Positions 1-4,368 of a stretch of 7,779 nucleotides of DNA are shown here, piece by piece; the stretch's first letter is position 1; every line of letters begins with the position of its first letter. Origin of the DNA: an uncultured Desulfovibrio sp. GTDB taxonomy: Bacteria > Desulfobacterota > Desulfovibrionia > Desulfovibrionales > Desulfovibrionaceae. The stretch covers positions 1-7,779 of the forward strand of contig CAMBWG010000091.1 in NCBI GenBank assembly GCA_945871415.1. Direction: 5' to 3'. Position numbers and translations under genes: made by a program. The notes under the pieces were generated by a model, which saw only the letters and a program-made list of their open reading frames with translations, ran no database searches and had not been told where the DNA came from.

Positions 1-69
1 CCATATGGTTTTTATTCTTGATGGACACCAGCATAAAATCAAGCGTTGCGGGATAAAAAGTTATACCTT

Positions 70-97
70 GTGACATCTCGTGACACCTTATGTGACA
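70..97. repeat. three direct GTGACA repeats, candidate operator
   Basis: GTGACA occurs at 70-75, 80-85 and 92-97, with start-to-start distances of 10 and 12 bases. That is close to one helical turn, so all three copies face nearly the same side of the DNA. Copies 2 and 3 extend to GTGACACC. Phased direct repeats in an AT-rich leader are typical binding arrays for a repressor or activator. No binding protein is encoded in the window, so the role is inferred from arrangement only. Each copy also matches 5 of 6 bases of a sigma70 -35 box, but none has a good -10 box at the right distance. Confidence 0.4.
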
Positions 98-103
98 CCC
101 CGC

Positions 104-122
104 CCCCGGCTATCATCCGGGG
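104..122 (+). promoter_or_regulatory. GC-rich hairpin upstream of the first small gene
   Basis: CCCCGG at 104-109 and CCGGGG at 117-122 form a perfect 6-bp stem with a 7-base loop (CTATCAT). The hairpin lies 25 bases before the ATG at 148 and just upstream of its ribosome binding site. There is no T-run after the stem, so it is not a standard Rho-independent terminator. It could be an mRNA leader structure or part of a protein-binding site. The structure is visible in the sequence; its function is not. Confidence 0.35.
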
Positions 123-147
123 AAAGTCTCGTCTTGCGGGGGTATCC

Positions 148-342
148 ATGATGTTTCTCACGCTGAAGCGCGCCGCCTACTGCGGCGGCGTCAATTCCTT
201 TCATTTTCTCCTGGCAAAATTACTGCGCATGGGTGAACGCGCCCTTGCCGATCTGCTGGCGGATCTGCTGCCTGCTTCCTGCCGTGTCGCCTGGCTGATG
301 TTCGGGCGCGGTCTTACGGTACTGGCGGTGCGCCGTGGATAG
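148..342 (+). CDS. small phage protein of unknown function (64 residues)
   Basis: This is the first gene of the chain. I do not recognise the family. ATG codons at 148 and 151 stand in tandem behind a G-run (GCGGGGG, 137-142) that serves as the ribosome binding site. The frame is open further upstream to 46, but that part crosses the repeat-rich leader and has no binding site. The product is basic and moderately hydrophobic, with a repeated ADLLADLL helix near residue 30 and a short hydrophobic stretch (VAWLMFGRGL) near the C-terminus. No signal peptide or catalytic motif is evident. Its stop (TAG, 340-342) overlaps the GTG start of the next gene, which suggests coupled translation. The reading frame is supported mainly by this fit with its neighbour. 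Confidence 0.5.
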   Translation: MMFLTLKRAAYCGGVNSFHFLLAKLLRMGERALADLLADLLPASCRVAWLMFGRGLTVLAVRRG

Positions 343-601
343 GGTGCAGGCTTCCTTGCTGCCGCGCTGTCTGCGGCATCATGCGCCCGCCGAGGCCGCG
401 GGACAGGCCGCCGCCCTGGCAGCGTTCCTGCGGAACTCCCTGCTTGACTGCTGGCGCGAAGGTTCCGACATGGGCGAACAGGAGCAGCACGGTTTTCTGC
501 TCTGCTTTGACCTGCTGCGGGACAAGCTGGACATGGCCGCGGGCAAGCTGCCCTTCCCTCTTGCCGGAGTCCTGCCCGCGGGGGGCGGCCATGACAGCTA
601 G
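335..601 (+). CDS. small phage protein of unknown function (88 residues)
   Basis: The probable start is GTG at 335, within the overlap GTGGATAG with the previous stop. A weak GGCGG site lies 5 bases upstream, and GTG at 344 is an alternative start in the same frame. The product is predicted mostly helical: an Ala-rich first half (AEAAGQAAALAAFLRN) is followed by a mixed segment with LLCFDLLRDKLDMAAGKL. It has three cysteines and no metal-binding pattern. The C-terminal ten residues are Gly/Pro-rich. Its stop (TAG, 599-601) lies inside the first codons of the next gene, an 11-base overlap. I do not recognise a family. The frame is chosen by the tight overlaps at both ends. Confidence 0.5.
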   Translation: MDRVQASLLPRCLRHHAPAEAAGQAAALAAFLRNSLLDCWREGSDMGEQEQHGFLLCFDLLRDKLDMAAGKLPFPLAGVLPAGGGHDS

Positions 602-839
602 TCCGCTGGAACATCCCTTTGACTACCGCGCCTTTCTCCGGCTCGTGAAGGACATGCGCGACGCCCAGCGCATGGCGGAACAGGTGGCGTCCACGTCCGT
701 GCTGCGGCGGCGGCAAAAGCTGGAAGCGGACGTGGACGCCATTCTGAAAGCCCGGTTCGGCCTGCAACAGGAGGCCCTGCCGGGTATCGGCAACGAGGGC
801 AGGCAGCCGTGGGCAACGTGGGGGCATCGCAAATGCTGA
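591..839 (+). CDS. small helical phage structural-region protein (82 residues)
   Basis: The start is ATG at 591, directly after a GGGGGCGG ribosome binding site (581-588). The same frame is open upstream to 381, but that portion is Pro/Trp/Cys-rich and overlaps the previous gene, so it is rejected. The core, FLRLVKDMRDAQRMAE followed by VLRRRQKLEADVDAIL (about residues 15-61), forms charged heptad-like helices. It resembles small helical proteins often found beside head and tail genes of tailed phages, in which an LV..MR.AQ helix is followed by a LE..VD..L helix. The family has no biochemical role known to me. The gene ends at TGA 837-839, overlapping the next ATG at 833 in ATGCTGA. The likely role is a structural or assembly accessory protein, inferred from context. 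Confidence 0.7.
   Translation: MTASPLEHPFDYRAFLRLVKDMRDAQRMAEQVASTSVLRRRQKLEADVDAILKARFGLQQEALPGIGNEGRQPWATWGHRKC
820..835 (+). promoter_or_regulatory. ribosome binding site fixing the start at 833
   Basis: A GGGGG run at 820-824 sits 8 bases before ATG 833. An in-frame GTG at 809 would add eight residues but would place the G-run inside the gene. The ATG also forms the overlap ATGCTGA with the preceding stop, as at other junctions here, so 833 is preferred. Confidence 0.55.
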
Positions 840-1075
840 TAGAGGTGCGTGTCGGGCTGAAACCGACGTTTGCCGCTACGCTGGACACCGTAAGCGACAG
901 CCTTGCAAAGGTGGTCAAGTATTTCCAGATGCGCGGCGTCAGCAGACTGTGGACACGCGTTTCAGGCGCACGCGTCGCGGCGGATATGGGGAAAAGGGAG
1001 CTTGTATACCGGGTTTATCCCGACGGCGCGTGCAACGTCTGGGAGCGGGAACCATCAATCTACATCCGGGGGTAG
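833..1075 (+). CDS. small phage protein of unknown function (80 residues)
   Basis: The N-terminal half (IEVRVGLKPTFAATLDTVSDSLAKVVKYF) looks like a short strand followed by an amphipathic helix. The C-terminal half (GKRELVYRVYPDGACNVWER) looks like a beta hairpin with a conserved-looking YPDG turn, then ends in a basic IYIRG tail. The mix of ordered strand, helix and turn is less biased than the overlapping frames, which supports this as the coding frame. No enzyme motif is visible and I do not recognise the family. It overlaps the previous gene by 7 bases and is followed after 5 bases by the next small gene. Its terminal codons supply the G-run (1068-1072) that acts as the next ribosome binding site. 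Confidence 0.6.
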   Translation: MLIEVRVGLKPTFAATLDTVSDSLAKVVKYFQMRGVSRLWTRVSGARVAADMGKRELVYRVYPDGACNVWEREPSIYIRG

Positions 1076-1080
1076 AATCT

Positions 1081-1227
1081 GTGAATATCTACAGGCTTGC
1101 GTATCTGCATTACATGAGGGACTGCGCCGCAAAGCGGACGGCCCCCGCCGCCCGGAAACAGAGGCGGCCCGCGCGCCGCTTCAGCAAACTGCGGGCGCTG
1201 GCCAGACGGCCGAAAGGGGGGCGCTGA
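1081..1227 (+). CDS. very basic mini-protein (48 residues), GTG start
   Basis: GTG at 1081 follows a GGGGG ribosome binding site (1068-1072) with 8 bases spacing. The product starts NIYRLAYLHYMRD and then becomes strongly basic. Counting by hand, 12 Arg and 4 Lys occur in 48 residues, against a single acidic residue (D14). Such a tail could bind nucleic acid or mediate contacts in the capsid. Arg-rich translations also arise by chance from G+C-rich DNA, so this remains uncertain. Its stop TGA (1225-1227) shares one base with the next ATG (TGATG), a classic reinitiation junction that supports the frame. ATG at 1114 is a possible alternative start but lacks a binding site. The frame is open upstream to 949, inside the previous gene, which I reject. 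Confidence 0.5.
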   Translation: MNIYRLAYLHYMRDCAAKRTAPAARKQRRPARRFSKLRALARRPKGGR

Positions 1228-1229
1228 TG
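1216..1229 (+). promoter_or_regulatory. start site of the 902-residue gene (TGATG junction)
   Basis: GGGGGG (1216-1221), a 5-base spacer and ATG at 1227 form a strong start overlapping the previous TGA. The large frame is open back to ATG 903, but the extra 108 residues are Ser/Arg/Gly-rich and cover two better small genes, so this site decides the start. The segment 1219-1229 reads GGGCGCTGATG and recurs exactly at 3911-3921 and 4360-4370. Confidence 0.75.
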
Positions 1230-3935
1230 TCCCGCTTGCAGCAATACCGACGGCAGGTAGGAGCAACCGGCCTGAACCTGCCCGGAGCCGTGCGGATAAC
1301 CGCGCCGCCGCAGGGAGCGGACAGGGCCGCGCGGGAGCTTCTGACCTCGCTGCAAGGCGCAATTCAGCAGACGGGAAAAGTGCTGGCGCGGGAACATGTG
1401 CTGACGCAGCAGACGCGCATGGATGAAAGCCTGCTGGCCGCGCGGCAGGAGTTTTCCGAATGGCAGGCGGCCTATATGCAGGAGCATCAGGGCGGCAACG
1501 CTCTGGAGGCCGGAAAGGACTTCCGGGAAAAGTTCGCGGAAATTGCCGGGCGACACCTTGAAGCCTTTGACGGAGCCGAAAACGAAATCTTCCGAACGCA
1601 GCTTGGCGGGCTTCTTGCCGCCGAGGGGCTGCGGGCGTCGGAACTGGGGCTGTCCTATGCGGCGCGGCAGAAAGCCGTCTGGGAAGAGAGCGTACGCAAG
1701 GGCCGTCTGGCCATGCTGGAACAGGACGCCTACTCAGACCCGGAGAACGGCGCGTGGCTGGATACACAGCGGGCCGCCATCCTTCAGGACGCTGAGGCGC
1801 GCGGGCAGGACGTGACGGCCCTGAACCGCTCGTTGACCTCCGCCGTGCAGCTCGCGCGGATACGCGGCCTTGCGGACAGGGGCGACCTTGACGGGGCGTC
1901 GCGCCTGCTGGCGGGCAGCGTCCCCGGCGCGGAAGGGGACTTTTCCGCACGCTATGAAAGCGGAACTGCCAGCAGCGCCGCCATAGGCTACGACAAGACC
2001 GGCGGCACGTCCTATGGCAAGTGGCAGCTCTCAAGCAAACAGGGGAGTCTTGCGGGTTTTCTGAACTGGCTTGACGCCCAGGGCGGAGCCGCCGCCGCGA
2101 CCGCCGCACGCCTGCGGGCCGCGGGGCCTGCCGACACAGGCGGCCGACAAGGGGCCATGCCCGAGGCGTGGAAGAAGGAAGCGCAGGCGAATCCCGCCGA
2201 GTTTGAACGCTGGCAACGGGAGTACGTGCGCGGCACATTCTACGAACCTGCCGCGCAGTCTCTGCCGGGCGGCGCGGCGGCGCTGGCGTCCGCCTCTCCC
2301 GCCGTGCGGGAAATGATCTGGAGTACGGCGGTGCAGCATGGGGCCGCCGGGGCGACGGACATTTTCAAGAAGGTATGGCGCGACGGCATGACGGATGCCG
2401 ACTTTATCCGCGCGACATATGCCGACCGCGCCACACGCTTTGGCAGCTCCGATCCGGAGGTGCGGGCCTCGGTACAGCGGCGGCTTGCTGAAGAAGGGGA
2501 ACGGCTTGCGGCGGGCAGCTTCGGCACGATGCTGACGCCTGCGGACGCGACGGCGGCCCGGAACCTGGTGGAGCGCGAACGGGCGAAACTGGACGCCGCG
2601 GATCGCAAGCGTAAGGAGCTGGCCAGAACGGCGGCCGCGGGCTTTCCCGATGCGGCGGCCTACGGCGCGGCAGGCGGGGACTTTTCGGCGGCGGCGTCCA
2701 TCGTGGAAGAAGTGGAAGGGCTGGATCCCGAAGCCGGGCGGAAGCTCCGGGCGCGGCTGACCGCGCGGCAAACCGCGCATGACGTTATGCAACTGAATGC
2801 GGACAGGCCCCTGCTTGAGCAGCGGGACGCCGCCATGAAGGCCCTTGACGCGCATATGACGCCGACGGATGCCCGGGACGCCCTGTCCCTGAAAGCCGAC
2901 GCGGAAAGCGTCATCCGGCAGCGGCTGAAGCTCTACAAGGAAGACCCGGCGGCCTTTGCCGCCGGCGCACGCCCGGAGCTGCTGCGGGACGACATGACTC
3001 CAGAGGAACGGACGCGCCGTCTGCTGGAGGCGCAGTCCGTGCTGGGCAAGGGGCTGAACGTCGCGCCCCGCGTGCTGACGAAGGCGCAGGCGGCGGACAT
3101 GGAACGCGCCTTTGCCGAAAGCGATCCGCAAACGCGCCTGCAACTGCTGACGACGCTGCGCGCGGGCTACGGCCCGTATTTTACGGCGGCGGCCACGGAA
3201 GCCAAACTGCCCGCGCCGGTTGTGGCGCTGGGTTCGACGCTGGATCACCTGCCGCCCTCGAAAGCCGCCGTACTGCTTTCCGCCGCCACGGCAATGGATA
3301 GCGATATTCCCGGCGTCGATAAGGACGCGCGGGCCACGGCGCGGGACGCTGTGGCCGGGCTGTCCTTTATGCAGCAGCTCACGGCGGCATCACGCCGCTT
3401 TCCCGGCAATGAGGCGGCGCGGGCGCTGGCGGCGTCGTGGGAAAAGATGCTGACAAATGCCTCGCTGCTCGGCGTGGAGCCGGACGAAGCCACAAAGCAT
3501 TTTGAAATTTCCGTTGAGGCCGACCCCGACGAAGGCGGCGGGCACATGCTGCTTTTGCCGAAAGGCAGTCTTCCCGACGGCTGGGACGCGGACGATCTGG
3601 CCGAGGCCGCGAAGGCCGCGCGGGAGGTCGTGCGGCAGCGTCTGACGGACGCCCTGCCAAAGGAAGGAACGCCCCTGCAACGCAGCATGCTGGAGCGCGG
3701 CGCGCGCCATGTGGCGGAATCCGGCGTGTGGCTGTCCGCCGCCGACGGCGGGAGCGTGCATCTTGTGGACGAGGTGACGGGCCTGCCCGTGACGTATCCA
3801 GACGGCGCGCCTGTGGCCTTTTCTCTGAAGGAACTCGCGACCATTGCCGCCGACCGGCAGCGCACGACGACGGAGGGCATCGCCGGGCTGTATAACCGCC
3901 TTTTCGGGGAGGGCGCTGATGGACTGGTACGATAA
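1227..3935 (+). CDS. phage internal virion protein with VgrG3-type peptidoglycan hydrolase domain
   Basis: This is a 902-residue protein, probably ejected with the DNA or held inside the virion, that locally opens the peptidoglycan during infection. Residues 1-235 are helical with charged heptads and end in RGLADRGDLDGASRLL, a helix-hairpin pattern common in phage ejection proteins. Residues about 238-425 match what I recall of the C-terminal lysozyme-like domain of type VI spike protein VgrG3: ARYESG (candidate catalytic Glu244), GYDKTGGTSYGKWQLSS (255-270, with Asp256), then WSTAVQHGAAGA (365-376) and ADFIRATYADR (391-401). The rest is mostly helical. It includes a GYGPYF...LPAPVVALGS segment near residue 650 and a C-terminal W...DGGSVHLVDEVTGLPV module near 835, both of the type seen in internal core proteins. 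It is the first of three large virion genes and overlaps the next gene by 17 bases. The hydrolase domain call is strong; the exact bond cleaved cannot be seen. Confidence 0.82.
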   Translation: MSRLQQYRRQVGATGLNLPGAVRITAPPQGADRAARELLTSLQGAIQQTGKVLAREHVLTQQTRMDESLLAARQEFSEWQAAYMQEHQGGNALEAGKDFREKFAEIAGRHLEAFDGAENEIFRTQLGGLLAAEGLRASELGLSYAARQKAVWEESVRKGRLAMLEQDAYSDPENGAWLDTQRAAILQDAEARGQDVTALNRSLTSAVQLARIRGLADRGDLDGASRLLAGSVPGAEGDFSARYESGTASSAAIGYDKTGGTSYGKWQLSSKQGSLAGFLNWLDAQGGAAAATAARLRAAGPADTGGRQGAMPEAWKKEAQANPAEFERWQREYVRGTFYEPAAQSLPGGAAALASASPAVREMIWSTAVQHGAAGATDIFKKVWRDGMTDADFIRATYADRATRFGSSDPEVRASVQRRLAEEGERLAAGSFGTMLTPADATAARNLVERERAKLDAADRKRKELARTAAAGFPDAAAYGAAGGDFSAAASIVEEVEGLDPEAGRKLRARLTARQTAHDVMQLNADRPLLEQRDAAMKALDAHMTPTDARDALSLKADAESVIRQRLKLYKEDPAAFAAGARPELLRDDMTPEERTRRLLEAQSVLGKGLNVAPRVLTKAQAADMERAFAESDPQTRLQLLTTLRAGYGPYFTAAATEAKLPAPVVALGSTLDHLPPSKAAVLLSAATAMDSDIPGVDKDARATARDAVAGLSFMQQLTAASRRFPGNEAARALAASWEKMLTNASLLGVEPDEATKHFEISVEADPDEGGGHMLLLPKGSLPDGWDADDLAEAAKAAREVVRQRLTDALPKEGTPLQRSMLERGARHVAESGVWLSAADGGSVHLVDEVTGLPVTYPDGAPVAFSLKELATIAADRQRTTTEGIAGLYNRLFGEGADGLVR
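1938..2501 (+). other. VgrG3 C-terminal-type lysozyme domain within the 902-residue protein
   Basis: This region codes for residues about 238-425. The YESG motif, the following G-x-D-x-x-G-G-T-S-Y-G-K-x-Q-(L/I) stretch, the STAVQHG motif and a final (D/E)xFIxxxYxxR helix occur in the same order and approximate spacing as in VgrG3-type domains. These are known from type VI secretion effectors and phage virion hydrolases. Glu244 is the likely general acid. An Ala/Gly-rich expansion (about residues 284-310) lies between the second and third motifs. Boundaries are approximate. Confidence 0.75.
3906..3921 (+). promoter_or_regulatory. ribosome binding site fixing the start at 3919
   Basis: GGGGAGGG (3906-3913) lies 5 bases before ATG 3919. 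The frame is open upstream to 3844, but that part is inside the preceding gene and has no comparable site. The context GGGCGCTGATG (3911-3921) equals that at the starts at 1227 and 4368. Confidence 0.75.
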
Positions 3936-4368
3936 ATGGCAGGAATCCAGAGGCGCGTCGTGGGAGCCTACGCACCTTTCTCCCGAAGAGGCCGCCCGCT
4001 TCCGAAAGGAGTTAGTGCAGCATCCGTGGTTTCAGAACCTCAAGCGAGAGATCGCCGTTGCCGACGGGGTACAACTGACGGATGCCGAACTGCTGGCGGA
4101 TCTGCTGCGCCCGGATGCTGACTACGATTATGCGGGAGCGTGGCAAGCCGGTCTGATGCCAGAACCCTATGCGCCCGACGGCGGCGCATACCATTGGTTA
4201 TCCTCCACCCCGAACGGCAAGATGCTGAAGGCCCCATCCCACCCCACGGCCTGGATGGAATATTTTGCACGGGAGACAGGCGAAGACCCGGCGGCTATCG
4301 GCCTGAAAACGCCGGAAGACGCGCGGCGATATTCCGACCTTAAATCCGTAAAGAAAAAGGGGCGCTGA
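3919..4368 (+). CDS. phage virion-region accessory protein (149 residues)
   Basis: This is a soluble protein of the kind often found next to internal-core genes in tailed phages. The N-terminal part begins MDWYDKWQES. A helix follows with SPEEAARFRKELVQHPWFQNLKRE (one stretch, residues 21-44) and LTDAELLADLLRP (53-65). The C-terminal part carries an aromatic motif set: YDYAGAW (69-75), DGGAYHW (87-93), SHPTAWMEYF (107-116) and a basic tail ending KKKGR. The YDYxGAW / DG..HW / HPTxWxE order is a recurrent signature of an uncharacterised phage family that I recall from similar gene neighbourhoods; I know of no biochemical function for it. It overlaps the upstream gene by 17 bases and shares the TGATG junction with the next gene, so it is probably produced together with both large proteins as part of the virion or its assembly machinery. 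Confidence 0.78.
   Translation: MDWYDKWQESRGASWEPTHLSPEEAARFRKELVQHPWFQNLKREIAVADGVQLTDAELLADLLRPDADYDYAGAWQAGLMPEPYAPDGGAYHWLSSTPNGKMLKAPSHPTAWMEYFARETGEDPAAIGLKTPEDARRYSDLKSVKKKGR

Larger units (their letters stand above)
1..147 (+). promoter_or_regulatory. AT-rich leader upstream of the gene block
   Basis: This stretch has no convincing complete gene. Its first 60 bases are 38% G+C by hand count, while the following genes reach 65-80%, which is typical of a control region between phage transcription units. It contains a CTTGAT...ATCAAG dyad (17-22 and 38-43), three GTGACA direct repeats (70-97) and a GC hairpin (104-122). I could not find a -35/-10 pair with good matches and 16-18 base spacing, so a sigma70 promoter is not claimed. 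The forward frames from the window edge end at stops at 19-21, 51-53 and 71-73, so the 3' end of an upstream gene may occupy up to position 73. Which frame, if any, is used cannot be decided. Confidence 0.45.

Noticed and set aside
5..73. Short forward frame MVFILDGHQHKIKRCGIKSYTL
   Set aside because: It is only 22 codons, has no visible ribosome site inside the window, and could be the end of an upstream gene or noncoding. Two other frames are equally open at the edge.
104..122. Rho-independent terminator
   Set aside because: The hairpin is followed by AAAGTCTCG and lacks a T-run.
201..827. Reverse-strand frame of 208 codons across the small-gene chain
   Set aside because: Composition is Arg/Pro/Ala-rich, and the forward small genes are linked by ribosome sites and stop/start overlaps that the reverse frame cannot explain.
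903..1226. Upstream extension of the 902-residue protein to ATG 903 (1010 residues)
   Set aside because: The added residues are Ser/Arg/Gly-rich and unlike the rest of the protein, there is no ribosome site at 903, and two small genes with good start sites cover the region. ATG 1227 has a six-G site and a TGATG junction.
1060..2238. Reverse-strand frame of 392 codons
   Set aside because: The translation is Arg/Pro/Ala-rich and low in complexity; it is the antisense shadow of G+C-rich forward coding sequence.
2031..3248. Long reverse-strand frame of 405 codons opposite the hydrolase gene
   Set aside because: Its product is Arg/Gly/Pro-rich with no recognisable motif. It mirrors the codon bias of the forward gene, which is well supported by domain motifs.
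253..4108. Exact 19-base match between 253-271 and 4090-4108
   Set aside because: Both encode LLADLL-type helices using the favoured CTG and GCG codons. Chance plus codon bias explains it better than a functional repeat.
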